Shown: piece by piece, positions 43,390 to 53,905 of the stretch
Position numbering within the stretch: position 1 is the first letter of the stretch
Layout: each line of letters opens with the position of its first letter
Origin: Rhizobium sp. CIAT894
GTDB taxonomy: Bacteria; Pseudomonadota; Alphaproteobacteria; Rhizobiales; Rhizobiaceae
Length of the DNA stretch: 64,000 nucleotides
NCBI RefSeq assembly: GCF_000172795.2
Contig: NZ_CP020947.1
Span: 251,001-315,000 of the forward strand
Direction of reading: 5' to 3'
The notes under the pieces: generated by a model
The model's input: only the letters and a program-made list of their open reading frames with translations
Database searches by the model: none
What the model was told of the DNA's origin: nothing
Position numbers and translations under genes: made by a program

Positions 43390-45813
43390 ATGAAATTCAC
43401 GCTCTCCTGGCTGAAAGAGCATCTGGAAACCGATGCAACGCTCGATGAAATCTGCACGCGCCTCACCCAGATCGGGCTGGAGGTCGAGGATGTCGACGAC
43501 AAGGCGGCATTCAAGCCCTTCGTCATCGCCAAAATTCTCTCGGCGGAAAAACATCCCCAGGCCGACCGCCTGAAGGTGCTGATGGTCGATACCGGTGCCG
43601 GTGCACCGGTGCAGGTCGTCTGCGGTGCGCCGAATGCGCGCGCTGGCCTCGTCGGTGCCTTTGCAGCACCCGGAACCTATGTTCCCGGCATCGACGTGAC
43701 GCTTGCCGTCGGCAATATCCGCGGCGTCGAAAGCCGCGGCATGATGTGCTCCGAAAAGGAGCTGCAGGTATCCGACAGCCACGACGGCATCATCGATCTG
43801 CCGGAAGATGCGCCGGTCGGCACGAGCTATGCGACTTATGCCCACCTTGATGACCCGGTCATCGAGATCAATCTGACGCCGAACCGGCCGGACTGCACCT
43901 CGATCCACGGCATCGCCCGCGATCTCTCGGCCTCCGGCCTCGGCACGCTGAAGACCCGGCCGGCGCCGTCCTTCGCTACCGAAGGCGAGACGCCGGTGAA
44001 GCTGACGCTCGATCTCGACGATTCCAGGCTCTGCCCGGGCTTTTCGCTGCGTCTCGTGCGCGGCGTCAAAAACGGCCCGAGCCCGCGCTGGATGCAGCAG
44101 CGGCTCACCGCCATCGGCCTGCGTCCGATCAACGCGCTCGTCGATATCACCAACTACATGACCTTCGATCAGGGCCGGCCGATGCACGTCTTCGACGCCG
44201 CCAAGGTCAAGGGCAATCTCACCGTCCGCCGCGCCGCCGAAGGCGAGACCGTGCTGGCGCTCGACCAGCGCGAATACAAGCTCGGCCCGAACAACGTCGT
44301 CATCTCGGATGAAGACGGCATCGAATCGATCGGCGGCATCATGGGCGGCGAACATTCCGGCTGCGATGAAAACACCGTCGACGTGCTGATCGAATCGGCT
44401 CTCTGGGATCCGATGAACATCGCCAAGTCGGGCCGCAGCCTCGGTATCATCACCGATGCCCGCTACCGCTTCGAACGCGGCGTCGATCCCGAATATATGG
44501 TCCCCGGTCTCGAACGCACCACGGAACTGGTGCTGGAACTCTGCGGTGGTACGGCTGCCAGGGCCGAGGTCGTCGGCTATAAGGGTTATCAGCCGAAGAT
44601 CGTCGATTTCCCCTATTCCGAGGTCAAGCGCCTGACCGGCCTCGATGTCTCGAATGAGGAAAGCGATACGATCCTGAGGCGTCTCGGCTTCAAGGTTTCC
44701 GGTTCCGGCGAACGGGTTTCCGTCGCCGTTCCCTCCTGGCGTCCCGATGTCGACGGCAAGGCCGATCTCGTCGAGGAGGTCATGCGTATCCACGGCGTCG
44801 ATAACATCAAGCCGGCGCCGCTCGAAAGCCATGCCGCCGTCAACGGCAGGATCCTGACGACGCTGCAGATCCGCACCCGCATCGCCAAACGGGCGCTTGC
44901 GTCGCGCGGCATGCTCGAAGCCGTCACCTGGTCCTTCATTCCGGAAGATCAGGCAAAGCTCTTCGGCGGCGGTTCGCCGGCCTTGAAGCTTGCCAATCCG
45001 ATCGCCGCCGAGATGTCGGATATGCGCCCCTCGCTGCTCCCGGGCCTGCTGAGCGCGGCCCAGCGCAATGCCGACAAGGGTTATGCCGACGTCGCCATCT
45101 TCGAGGTTTCCGGCACCTATGAGAACGACAGGCCGGAAGGTCAGCGTCGTGTTGCCGGCGGCATCCGCCGCGGCACGGCCTCGCTGGCTGGCGCCGGTCG
45201 CGCCTGGTCGAACGCCGCCAAGGGCGGCGGCAAGCCGGTCGACGTCTTCGACGCCAAGGCCGATGCGCTGGCTGTCATCGAAGCCTGCGGCCTGCCGATG
45301 GGCAATATCCAGATCGAGCAGGGTGGCCCGGAATGGTATCATCCCGGCCGCTCCGGCACGATCAAGATGGGGCCGAAGGTGGTGCTCGGCTATTTCGGCG
45401 AATTCCATCCGCTGACGCTGGAGGCGCTCGATGTCTCCGGTGCGCTCTGCGGCTTCGAAGTCTATCTCGATGCCATGGCCGAGCCGAAGAAGAAGGCGAC
45501 CCGGACCAAGCCGGCGCTCGAGCTGTCACCTTTCCAGGTCGTGCGGCGCGATTTCGCCTTCGTCGTCGACAAGACGGTGGAATCCGGCGCCATCGTCAAG
45601 GCTGCCACCGGCGCCGACCGCAAGCTGGTGACCGGCGTCAACGTCTTCGACATTTTCGAGGGCGCATCGGTTGGCGAGGGTAAGAAGTCGGTGGCGATCG
45701 AGGTTCAGATCCAGCCGGTCGAGCGGACGCTGACAGATGAGGATTTCGAAGCGCTGACCCAGAAGATCGTCGCCAGCGTGACGAAATTCACCGGTGGCGT
45801 TCTCAGAAGCTGA
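43390..45813 (+). CDS. pheT: Phenylalanine--tRNA ligase beta subunit
   Basis: An 807-residue PheT, with an N-terminal tRNA-binding (EMAP/OB) domain (about 40-150), B3/B4 editing domain that removes mischarged Tyr, B5 domain, the inactive synthetase-like core and the C-terminal ferredoxin-fold anticodon-binding domain (ending [16 protein letters not shown]). The order and length are standard. GAGA precedes the ATG at short distance. A terminator follows. Confidence 0.97.
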   Translation: MKFTLSWLKEHLETDATLDEICTRLTQIGLEVEDVDDKAAFKPFVIAKILSAEKHPQADRLKVLMVDTGAGAPVQVVCGAPNARAGLVGAFAAPGTYVPGIDVTLAVGNIRGVESRGMMCSEKELQVSDSHDGIIDLPEDAPVGTSYATYAHLDDPVIEINLTPNRPDCTSIHGIARDLSASGLGTLKTRPAPSFATEGETPVKLTLDLDDSRLCPGFSLRLVRGVKNGPSPRWMQQRLTAIGLRPINALVDITNYMTFDQGRPMHVFDAAKVKGNLTVRRAAEGETVLALDQREYKLGPNNVVISDEDGIESIGGIMGGEHSGCDENTVDVLIESALWDPMNIAKSGRSLGIITDARYRFERGVDPEYMVPGLERTTELVLELCGGTAARAEVVGYKGYQPKIVDFPYSEVKRLTGLDVSNEESDTILRRLGFKVSGSGERVSVAVPSWRPDVDGKADLVEEVMRIHGVDNIKPAPLESHAAVNGRILTTLQIRTRIAKRALASRGMLEAVTWSFIPEDQAKLFGGGSPALKLANPIAAEMSDMRPSLLPGLLSAAQRNADKGYADVAIFEVSGTYENDRPEGQRRVAGGIRRGTASLAGAGRAWSNAAKGGGKPVDVFDAKADALAVIEACGLPMGNIQIEQGGPEWYHPGRSGTIKMGPKVVLGYFGEFHPLTLEALDVSGALCGFEVYLDAMAEPKKKATRTKPALELSPFQVVRRDFAFVVDKTVESGAIVKAATGADRKLVTGVNVFDIFEGASVGEGKKSVAIEVQIQPVERTLTDEDFEALTQKIVASVTKFTGGVLRS

Positions 45814-45841
45814 GCTCTGCCCGTCTTCCCGCAAAACCATG

Positions 45842-45869
45842 GACCGGTCGCGAAAGCGGCCGGTCTTTT
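45842..45869 (+). terminator. Terminator after pheT
   Basis: GACCGG-t-CGC and GCG-g-CCGGTC pair around GAAA, followed by TTTT. It ends the pheST transcript and abuts the stop of the convergent NTF2-like gene. Confidence 0.75.
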
Positions 45870-46228
45870 CACAGATGCAGATGGTAGAGCTTGCTGACGA
45901 TCGTCCAGCGGCCGTCGATCTTCAGCAGTGAGAGATAGTCGGTAAAGCGCATTCCGGCGAAATCGTCGGTGACCTTGACGCTGGCGGCATCGCCTTCGAC
46001 ATCGACGCTCTGGATGTCCATGAAGGGCTGCGTGCCGGGCGGTGCCGGCTCCTCCGCCAGAATAGCGGCGATGAATTCGTCGCGCGTCAGCCATTCCACC
46101 GCATTCTGGTAATGGCCGATGATCGAGCTTTTCGGGTGAAAGGCCTTTTTCAAGGCTGCCTCATTGGCGAAGGCCATGCCTTCGACATAGAGGTGAACCG
46201 TCTGTTCGACTGCCTGCCTGTCCGACAT
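45869..46228 (-). CDS. NTF2-like (SnoaL-type) protein
   Basis: A 119-residue protein of the NTF2 cone fold, close to the lumazine-binding-like group, with an N-terminal helix pair (AVEQTVHLYVEGMAF), the FHPKSSIIGHYQ segment and C-terminal beta strands ending in GRWTIVSKLYHL. Such proteins include small isomerases and stress proteins, and many have unknown roles. It is single, convergent with pheT. Confidence 0.85.
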   Translation of the reverse strand: MSDRQAVEQTVHLYVEGMAFANEAALKKAFHPKSSIIGHYQNAVEWLTRDEFIAAILAEEPAPPGTQPFMDIQSVDVEGDAASVKVTDDFAGMRFTDYLSLLKIDGRWTIVSKLYHLHL

Positions 46229-46282
46229 GGTTCCATCCCGTTTTCCGAGATGACGTTAGATAGTTTCGCCTGCCGCGAAGGC

Positions 46283-46311
46283 AAGCCCGGCCCTTGCATC
46301 AGGCCGGGCTT
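46283..46311. terminator. Strong intergenic hairpin
   Basis: AAGCCCGGCC and GGCCGGGCTT form a perfect 10-bp stem around 9 bases, between the NTF2-like gene and the end of the broken reductase gene. No clear T-run follows on the minus strand, so it is a weak terminator or an intergenic repeat. Confidence 0.45.
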
Positions 46312-46332
46312 TCGCTGTTTGTTTCGTCAGGC

Positions 46333-47391
<1,059 letters not shown>

Positions 47392-47507
47392 TTATCGGAT
47401 AACATCATGCTCGAAGAGGGGCGTTGCGGTACGGACAAACCATATCGCTGCGGTATCGATCAGAAAATACATGCAGTTTCTAACGGGCTGTTCTATCATT
47501 TCGATCA

Positions 47508-48416
47508 ATGAACAGAACCCAGCTCTCACAACTCGCCGTTCTCGCCGCTGTCTCGGAGCATCGCAGCTTCCGCGCCGCGGCCAAGGAACTTCTCGTCGCG
47601 CCCTCGGCCATCAGCCATGCGATCTCCAGCCTGGAGGAAAGCCTGGGCGTCAGGCTTCTGGCGCGCACGACCCGCAGCGTCGCGCCGACGGAGGAGGGCC
47701 GCCTGCTGCTCGAACGGCTGCGTCCGGCGCTGGAGGAGATCGATATTGCGCTCGAGGCCGTCCGCGATACCCGCAGCAAACCGGCGGGAAACCTGCGCAT
47801 CACAGCGCCGCGCTTTGCCTCCGATCTCCTGCTCGCCCCGCGCCTCGGCGACTTTCTCAATCTCTATCCCGATATCACCCTGGAGATCGCCAATGAGGAT
47901 GGTTTCACCGATATCGTCAAGGAAGGTTTCGACGCCGGTTTAAGGCTGGAGGAGAGCCTGGAGGCCGATATGGTCGCGGTGAGATTCTCTCCCGATCTGA
48001 CGACCGTGATCGCCGCGTCGCCCGAATATTTCGAGCGCTATCCGAAACCCGAACATCCGCGCGATCTCGTCCATCACCGCTGCATCAAGCGGCGCTTCAC
48101 CAATGGCTCGATCTATCGCTGGGAATTCGAAAAGGACGGGCAGGAACTGGTCGTTGCGGTCGACGGGCCGCTTGTTGTCAGCGAAGACAGGCTGGCTCTG
48201 CTGGCGGCACTGAATGGCGCCGGCCTTGCCTATCTTTTCGATATGCGGGTGCATGCCGAACTGGCGGGCGGCAGGCTGGTGCGGGTGCTGGAAGATTGGT
48301 GCGCGCCCTATTCCGGGCCGTTTCTCTATTATCCCAGCCGCCGGCAGATGCGGCCGGCGCTGCGCGCGTTCATCGATTTCTTCAGGCATGTGGAGAAGGA
48401 TACGGGCGGCCGGTAG
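47508..48416 (+). CDS. LysR-family transcriptional regulator
   Basis: A 302-residue LysR-type regulator. The DNA-binding region is SFRAAAKELLVAPSAISHAI within residues 15-45, and the effector domain starts near residue 90. It resembles the CrgA/DsdC-like group often found beside reductase genes. It is divergent from the broken aldo/keto reductase with a 176-bp shared control region. Intact, so it may now control only itself or other targets. Confidence 0.92.
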   Translation: MNRTQLSQLAVLAAVSEHRSFRAAAKELLVAPSAISHAISSLEESLGVRLLARTTRSVAPTEEGRLLLERLRPALEEIDIALEAVRDTRSKPAGNLRITAPRFASDLLLAPRLGDFLNLYPDITLEIANEDGFTDIVKEGFDAGLRLEESLEADMVAVRFSPDLTTVIAASPEYFERYPKPEHPRDLVHHRCIKRRFTNGSIYRWEFEKDGQELVVAVDGPLVVSEDRLALLAALNGAGLAYLFDMRVHAELAGGRLVRVLEDWCAPYSGPFLYYPSRRQMRPALRAFIDFFRHVEKDTGGR

Positions 48417-48439
48417 GGCCGCCGCCCGTTCGCAAGCCG

Positions 48440-48937
48440 TCAGGCAGCCTTCGCCTTCTGGTTTGCCGCCGTGGCGGCAAGCTGGGAAAGGGTCTTGTCG
48501 GTGGCCGTTTCCTGTTGCAGTGTCTGATCGAGAAGGCCGACGACATCCTTGTGGCCGAGCGTCGCGGCCCAGGTCTTCAGCGTGCCGTAGCGGGCGATTT
48601 CATAGTGCTCGACGGCCTGGGCGGCCGAGATCAGCCCGGCATCCAGCGCCGGCGTGCCCTTGAATTCCTCCATGATTTCCTCGCCCTCAGCGATAATGCC
48701 CTGGATCGCCTCGCAGGTCTTGCCCTGGGCACGTTTGCCGATCTTGTCGAAAATCTGCTGCAGGCGCTCGACCTGGCCTTCGGTTTCCTCAAGGTGCTTC
48801 TGGAAACCCGCCTTCAGTTCGGAGGATTGCGCTGCGCGTGCCATTTTCGGCAGGGCGCGCAGGATCTGCCGTTCGGCGAAATAAATATCCTTCAGCGTGT
48901 CGTAGAATAGATCTTCCAGCGTCTTTTCCTTGGCCAT
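48440..48937 (-). CDS. DUF892 ferritin-like protein (YciE/YciF type)
   Basis: A 165-residue ferritin-fold protein of the DUF892 family. The start MAKEKTLEDLFYDTLKDIYF and the di-iron ligands in AERQIL, EETEGQVERL, EGEEIMEEF and AVEHYEIARYG are typical. Relatives are induced by osmotic and general stress. It is convergent with the LysR gene. The C-terminus has a Lys/Ala-rich tail. Confidence 0.92.
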   Translation of the reverse strand: MAKEKTLEDLFYDTLKDIYFAERQILRALPKMARAAQSSELKAGFQKHLEETEGQVERLQQIFDKIGKRAQGKTCEAIQGIIAEGEEIMEEFKGTPALDAGLISAAQAVEHYEIARYGTLKTWAATLGHKDVVGLLDQTLQQETATDKTLSQLAATAANQKAKAA

Positions 48938-49086
48938 GTTCTCGATCCTTGTTTTGGGAAAGGCCGCGAATGCGGCGACACCTTAAGAAGCGAACTTTGC
49001 CCAAATTGTTCCCGATCGATTTCGGGTGGACTGGAAATCTGCTCCGGGCGATGTTTCCAGCCGTCGATGTGGGAGGAAGAGAGAAA

Positions 49087-49704
49087 ATGCGAAAGCCGAA
49101 TTCGATGAAAGGTTTGGAGGATCTCGGCCGCGTGCGGCTGTCGCAAAACTTCTTCTTTCGCGATTTCCTGCATTCCGAAATCGCCGATTTCTATCGCATT
49201 CCCAATATCCCCGAGGATCCCGACCTGGCGATCGAGGCGGGCAGGAGGCTTTGCCGGGAATTGCTCGAACCGCTGGAAGCGACCTTCGGCCGTCTGCACA
49301 TCCGCTCCGGCTACCGCGCGCCTGCCGTCAACCGGTTCGGCAACGAAAACAAGCTGAATTGTTCGACCAATGCCGCCACCGCGGCGCATCACATCTGGGA
49401 TATGCGGGACTTCGACGGCTGCATGGGCGCGGCAGTCTGCATCGCCGTGCCGTGGATGCTCGACCGCTACAGCGACGAAAGCGACTGGCAGCGGCTCGCC
49501 TGGTGGATCCACGACCATCTGCCCTATGCCTCGCTCTGCTTCTTCCCGAAGCTATGGGCCTTCAATATCCAGTGGCACGAGCGGCCGAGGCGGGTGATCC
49601 AGAGTTATATCAGCCCGCGCGGCACACTGACCAAGCCGGGCATGGCGAACTGGGAAGGCGATCATTCCGAATGGTATAAGGGATTTCCGACGCTCAGAGC
49701 GTGA
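49087..49704 (+). CDS. Peptidase M15-like hypothetical protein
   Basis: A 205-residue protein from an ATG with AGGAAGAG upstream. The segment LHIRSGYRAPAVNRFGN and later AAHHIWDMRDFDG resembles the substrate and zinc site of M15 (D,D-carboxypeptidase-like) proteins, in which SGYRSPxxN precedes a H-x-D. The zinc ligands are not all certain. No signal peptide is seen. It overlaps the convergent GNAT gene by 11 bp at the 3' end. Function is tentative. Confidence 0.75.
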   Translation: MRKPNSMKGLEDLGRVRLSQNFFFRDFLHSEIADFYRIPNIPEDPDLAIEAGRRLCRELLEPLEATFGRLHIRSGYRAPAVNRFGNENKLNCSTNAATAAHHIWDMRDFDGCMGAAVCIAVPWMLDRYSDESDWQRLAWWIHDHLPYASLCFFPKLWAFNIQWHERPRRVIQSYISPRGTLTKPGMANWEGDHSEWYKGFPTLRA

Positions 49705-50137
49705 TGCGGTAGCGGATATGGCCGTCGCTCTCGACATAGCTGTCGTAGAGCGCCCGTGCCGTTTTATTCTGCTCGCTCGTATGCCAGTAGAGCCGCGACC
49801 ACCCCTTCGCCTTGCCGAGCGCGACGAGATCGTCGATCAGAGCCCGCCCGACGCCTTTTCCCCGAGCATCGGGATCGACGAACAGGTCTTCGAGATAGCA
49901 GTCCTTGTTGCGGATCCACGTGCCCTCATGGGTGAGATAGAGCGCAAAGCCCATGATCCTGCCGTCGACCTCGGCGACGCGCATGGCGATCGCCGACGCC
50001 GGATCGAAAACCCGGCGCCATGTCAGATCGCTGATATCGGCATCGATCGTGACCGCGTAAAAGGCGAGATAATCAGCCCAGAGTTCGCGCCAGCGCGCTT
50101 CGTCCCCGGGGTGGGCATCGCGGATCGTCGCGGTCAT
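49694..50137 (-). CDS. GNAT family N-acetyltransferase
   Basis: A 147-residue GNAT protein. Motif A is DLFVDPDARGKGVGRALID with the acetyl-CoA loop RGKGVG, and the C-terminal block GWSRLYWHTSEQNKTARALY is typical of the family (as in spermidine or aminoglycoside acetyltransferase relatives). It lies 11 bp downstream of the aldo/keto reductase gene on the same strand. Substrate unknown. Confidence 0.92.
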   Translation of the reverse strand: MTATIRDAHPGDEARWRELWADYLAFYAVTIDADISDLTWRRVFDPASAIAMRVAEVDGRIMGFALYLTHEGTWIRNKDCYLEDLFVDPDARGKGVGRALIDDLVALGKAKGWSRLYWHTSEQNKTARALYDSYVESDGHIRYRITL

Positions 50138-50148
50138 GGATGTTCCTT

Positions 50149-51096
50149 TCAGGCGCCGGCTTCGTCGAGCAGCGCCATCGCCTCATCGGAAAGCGCAAGT
50201 GTCGCCGATTTCACCAGGCTTTCAAGCTGCGAAAGGCTGGTGGCGCTGGCGATCGGCGCCGTCACGCCCTTCTTGCGCAACAGCCAGGCGAGCGAAATTT
50301 CCGCGGGCTTGGCGCCGGTTTCGGCTGAGATCTTGTCGAGCACGGCCAGAATACGCAGCCCCTTGTCGTCGAGATATTGCGAAACGCGGCGTTCGCGGGC
50401 GCGGCCCTGCGTATCGTTCTTGCTGCGGTATTTGCCGGTGAGGAAACCGGCGGCGAGGCTGAAATAGGTGATGACGCCGATATCCTGGCTGACGCAGAGC
50501 TCGGCGAGCGGCCCCTCGAAGCTCGCGCGCTCGTAGAGATTATATTCCGGCTGCAGCACGTCGTACCGCGGCAGCCCGGCCTTTTCGGCAGCGTCGAACG
50601 AGGCCTGCAGCAGCGCCGCATCATAATTCGAGCAGCCGATGGCGCGGATCTTGCCCTGCTGCTTCAGCTTGGCATAGGCGCCGAGCGTTTCTTCGTGCGG
50701 CGTATCGGCATCCGGCCAATGCGAGAGATAGAGGTCGATATAGTCGGTCTGCAGCCGGCTGAGCGAATCCTCGACAGCCTTCAGGATATAGCTTTCCTTG
50801 AGCGTCTTTCCCTGTCCCATGTCCGAGCCGACCTTGGTGACGATGACGGCCTTGTCGCGAGAGATATTCGATTGCTTCAGCCAGCGCCCGATGATCTCCT
50901 CGGAATCGCCGCCCTTGTTGCCGGGAACCCATGCGGAATAGACATCCGCCGTATCGATGGTGTTGAGCCCTGCGTCAAAGAAGGCGTCGAGAATGGCCAA
51001 AGATGTTTTCTCGTCGGCCGTCCAGCCGAAGACATTGCCGCCGAAGACGATCGGCGAAATCGAAAGACCTGTTTTTCCAAGCCGGCGCATTTCCAT
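50149..51096 (-). CDS. Aldo/keto reductase
   Basis: A 315-residue NADPH-dependent aldo/keto reductase. The N-terminal MRRLGKTGLSISPIVFGGNVFG, the catalytic Asp and Tyr in TIDTADVYSAW, Lys in VIVTKVG and His in LYLSHWP are visible. GGAGAG lies 4 bp before the ATG at 51096. It forms a short operon with the following GNAT gene. It reduces aldehydes or ketones of unknown identity, and is complete, unlike the relative at 46333-47331. Confidence 0.93.
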   Translation of the reverse strand: MEMRRLGKTGLSISPIVFGGNVFGWTADEKTSLAILDAFFDAGLNTIDTADVYSAWVPGNKGGDSEEIIGRWLKQSNISRDKAVIVTKVGSDMGQGKTLKESYILKAVEDSLSRLQTDYIDLYLSHWPDADTPHEETLGAYAKLKQQGKIRAIGCSNYDAALLQASFDAAEKAGLPRYDVLQPEYNLYERASFEGPLAELCVSQDIGVITYFSLAAGFLTGKYRSKNDTQGRARERRVSQYLDDKGLRILAVLDKISAETGAKPAEISLAWLLRKKGVTAPIASATSLSQLESLVKSATLALSDEAMALLDEAGA

Positions 51097-51275
51097 GGCG
51101 CTCTCCAAAATGACTGAAATGTTTCGAAATTACTGATACGGCAGGACACCGCCTGAACCAACCTAGCGCGATCCCGGCATCAGGGAAACCAAACTTCCGT
51201 GATTTCCGGTCGCGCCATTGCGCCGCAGCTAGGGCCTGAATAAGGTTCGTGGACATCAGCTTTGGGAGATTGATC

Positions 51276-52262
51276 ATGTTGCGCTTCGGTATCCTTTCAA
51301 CGGCGAAGATCGGCCGCGACAATGTCGTTCCGGCAATCCAGGATGCGGAAAACTGCGTCGTCACGGCGATTGCCAGCCGGGATCTCACGCGGGCAAGGGA
51401 GATGGCCGACCGCTTCTCGGTGCCGCATGCCTTTGGTTCCTACGAGGAGATGCTGGCCTCCGACGTCATCGACGCCGTCTATATCCCACTGCCGACTTCC
51501 CAGCATATCGAATGGTCGATCAAAGCAGCGGATGCCGGCAAGCACGTGCTCTGCGAAAAGCCGATTGCGTTGAAATCAGGCGATATCGACGATGTGATCG
51601 CTGCCCGCGACCGCAACCGCGTGGTGGTCAGCGAAGCCTATATGATCACCTATTCGCCGGTCTGGCAGAAGGTGCGCGCGCTGATCGAGAAGGGTGCGAT
51701 CGGTTCGCTCCGGCATGTGCAGGGCGCCTTCACCTATTTCAACCGCGACGCCGCCAACATGCGCAACATTCCCGAACTTGGTGGCGGCGGCCTTCCCGAT
51801 ATCGGCGTCTATCCCGTCATGAGCACCCGTTTTTCCACCGGCAAGGAGCCGCTGCGGATCCAGGCGATCACCGAGCGCGATGCGGATTTCGGCACGGATA
51901 TCTATTCGAGCGTCAAGGCCGATTTCGGCGATTTCGAGCTGAGCTTCTATATCTCGACGCAGATGGCCAACCGTCAGGTCATGGTCTTCCACGGCACCGA
52001 CGGCTATATCGAGGTCAAGTCGCCGTTTAACGCCAATCGCTGGGGGCCGGAGGAGATCGAGCTCGCCGACCGCAGCCACAATGAATCGCGCATCTTCCGC
52101 TTTCAGGACAGCCGGCAATACCGGCGTGAGGCCGAAGCCTTCGCCCGGGCGGTGAAGGACGGCAAGGAAGAGATCGTCACGCTCGAAAATTCGAAGCTGA
52201 ACCAGAAGGTGATCGACGCGATCTACCGCGCCAGCGAAAAGGACGGCTGGGAAGCGGTCTAG
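51276..52262 (+). CDS. Gfo/Idh/MocA family oxidoreductase
   Basis: A 328-residue NAD(P)-dependent sugar or inositol-type dehydrogenase. The Rossmann start [19 protein letters not shown] is atypical (STAKIG in place of GxGxxG), which also occurs in the GFO-like family, followed by the hallmark CEKPIAL with the catalytic Lys, and the C-terminal beta-sheet domain. GGGAG is 7 bp before the ATG. Divergent from the aldo/keto reductase. Substrate unknown. Confidence 0.92.
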   Translation: MLRFGILSTAKIGRDNVVPAIQDAENCVVTAIASRDLTRAREMADRFSVPHAFGSYEEMLASDVIDAVYIPLPTSQHIEWSIKAADAGKHVLCEKPIALKSGDIDDVIAARDRNRVVVSEAYMITYSPVWQKVRALIEKGAIGSLRHVQGAFTYFNRDAANMRNIPELGGGGLPDIGVYPVMSTRFSTGKEPLRIQAITERDADFGTDIYSSVKADFGDFELSFYISTQMANRQVMVFHGTDGYIEVKSPFNANRWGPEEIELADRSHNESRIFRFQDSRQYRREAEAFARAVKDGKEEIVTLENSKLNQKVIDAIYRASEKDGWEAV

Positions 52263-52308
52263 CGCATAACCCCGAAAAGCGGATCGATTTTCGGAAAGGA
52301 TTATGCGC
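52262..52308. repeat. RIME-like dispersed palindrome
   Basis: GCGCATAA and TTATGCGC enclose CGAAAA and TTTTCG, forming a two-step hairpin right after the oxidoreductase stop. The sequence is of the kind repeated many times between genes in Rhizobium and Agrobacterium. Confidence 0.7.
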
Positions 52309-52364
52309 AGATTCAAAGTGCTACAGTGTCTTCTGCGGGTCCGAAAGGGCGCGCGGCGCTGTCA

Positions 52365-52742
52365 TTATTCGGCGCGGAAGACGAAGCGCGAATAGCCGAA
52401 GAAGCTGAAGACCATCGAGGCGATGCTGGCGATTACCATCGCCGCAAGCGGCTGGAGGGCCGGCAGCGATAGCAGAAGGGCGGAATATAGCCCGTAATTG
52501 ACCAGCGCCGCCGTGACGCCGACCGAGCCGTAACGGAAGCCTTCGGCGGCAAGCGAGCGGCCGGAGCGGTCGAAGGTGAAGCTCCGGTTGAAAGCCCAGG
52601 TCGCCGCCATCGCCAAGGCGATTGCAATGAGCCGCGCCAGAAATGGCCCGAGCGGCGTCAGCTCGAGCAGTATCGACAGGATGCCGGCATCGACGAGGAA
52701 GCCGATGCCGCCGGCGATGGCAAAGCGGATGAGCTTTCTCAT
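52365..52742 (-). CDS. GtrA family membrane protein
   Basis: A 125-residue GtrA-type protein with four membrane helices (FAIAGGIGFLVDAGILSILLEL is the typical first block, GVTAALVNYGLYSALL the third). GtrA is thought to flip undecaprenyl-phosphate-linked sugar across the inner membrane. Its start overlaps the stop of the glycosyltransferase gene by 4 bp (ATGA), so the two are translationally coupled. With the GT2 and the divergent GT-C gene it forms a Gtr-like set. Confidence 0.9.
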   Translation of the reverse strand: MRKLIRFAIAGGIGFLVDAGILSILLELTPLGPFLARLIAIALAMAATWAFNRSFTFDRSGRSLAAEGFRYGSVGVTAALVNYGLYSALLLSLPALQPLAAMVIASIASMVFSFFGYSRFVFRAE

Positions 52743-53746
52743 GCCGCATCCGCCTTGCTGCGACCGGGGCGCTCTATCGGCCCTCTTTCGCTGAGCGGCG
52801 GTTTCATCGCGCTCGGCGTCTCCAGGCTCATATAATGGATGCGAAGCTGTTCGGCGCGGGCGCGTGCAACGGAATCCAGGATGACGCCGGCGGTGAACAG
52901 CATGAAGGAGATCATCATCAGCGCCATCGACAGCACCCAGGTCGGCATGCGGCTGACCAGGCCCGTCTGGAAATATTCCGCCAGCACCGGGGCCATGAAG
53001 CCGAGGCTCGTCAGCATGAAGGCGGCGCTGATCGCGCTGAAGAAGGCGAAGGGCCGCGTCTCCTTCATCAGCATCGCGAACATCCAGAGGATCTTGGCGC
53101 CGTCACGGAAGGTCGAAAGCTTGGAATGCGATCCTTCCGGCCGGCGGCCGTAATCGAGCTCCAGCTCGCTGACCGGCAGCTTCAGCCGGGAGGCGTGCAC
53201 GGACATTTCGGTCTCGATTTCGAAGCCGCCCGATACCGCCGGGAAGCTCTTGACGAAACGCCGTGAAAAGGCGCGGTAGCCGGAAAAGATGTCGGTGAAA
53301 TCAGGGCCGAAGATCATCCGGTAGAGCAGGTTGAACAGCCGGTTGCCGAGCGCATGGCCGTGACGGCCGGCATCGTCATGCACACCGCGCCGGGTGCCCA
53401 CCACCATGTCGGCGCGCTCCGTCAGCAGCGTGCGCACCAGCTCCTCGGCATCGGCGGGCGTGTAGGTTCCGTCGCCGTCGGCGATGATATAGATGTCGGC
53501 GTCGATGTCGGCGAACATGCGGCGCACGACATGGCCTTTGCCTTGGCGCCGCTCGCGCACGACATGCGCGCCGGCAAGCATCGCCTGCAGCGCGGTCCCG
53601 TCGGTGGAATTGTTGTCGTAGACATGGATCGCCGCATCCGGCAGCGCCGCCCGGAAGCCTCGCACGACAGGGGCGATCGTCGCGGCCTCATTATAGCAGG
53701 GAAGCAGGACGGCAATGTCCAGTTTATCGGTACGCGATCGGGCCAT
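52739..53746 (-). CDS. Family 2 glycosyltransferase (GtrB/DPM1-like)
   Basis: A 335-residue polyprenyl-phosphate sugar transferase. The GT2 domain (residues about 10-235) starts LDIAVLLPCYNEAATI, has the metal-binding DGDGTYTP, and FTDIFSGYRAFSRRF, typical of the DPM1/GtrB branch. Two C-terminal membrane helices (PFAFFSAISAAFMLTSLGF and MALMMISFMLFTAGVIL) anchor it. It would load a sugar on undecaprenyl phosphate for GtrA and a GT-C enzyme. It overlaps gtrA by 4 bp. Confidence 0.92.
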   Translation of the reverse strand: MARSRTDKLDIAVLLPCYNEAATIAPVVRGFRAALPDAAIHVYDNNSTDGTALQAMLAGAHVVRERRQGKGHVVRRMFADIDADIYIIADGDGTYTPADAEELVRTLLTERADMVVGTRRGVHDDAGRHGHALGNRLFNLLYRMIFGPDFTDIFSGYRAFSRRFVKSFPAVSGGFEIETEMSVHASRLKLPVSELELDYGRRPEGSHSKLSTFRDGAKILWMFAMLMKETRPFAFFSAISAAFMLTSLGFMAPVLAEYFQTGLVSRMPTWVLSMALMMISFMLFTAGVILDSVARARAEQLRIHYMSLETPSAMKPPLSERGPIERPGRSKADAA

Positions 53747-53905
53747 GACTTTACTCGTTACACAAAAGCCGTGCCGAGCCTAAACCACCCGGCGTTAATA
53801 AGACCCTATGACGCAGGTGAAATCCGTCGCGGCGGCCAACGGCTTTACACTTTCTTGATCGGCGGCGGCTAAGGTTTGGCATCTGGAAACGGACCGCTAA
53901 CCACG

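Noticed and set aside
43363..45408. A 681-codon open frame on the minus strand
   Set aside because: Fully antisense to pheT; a shadow of codon bias.
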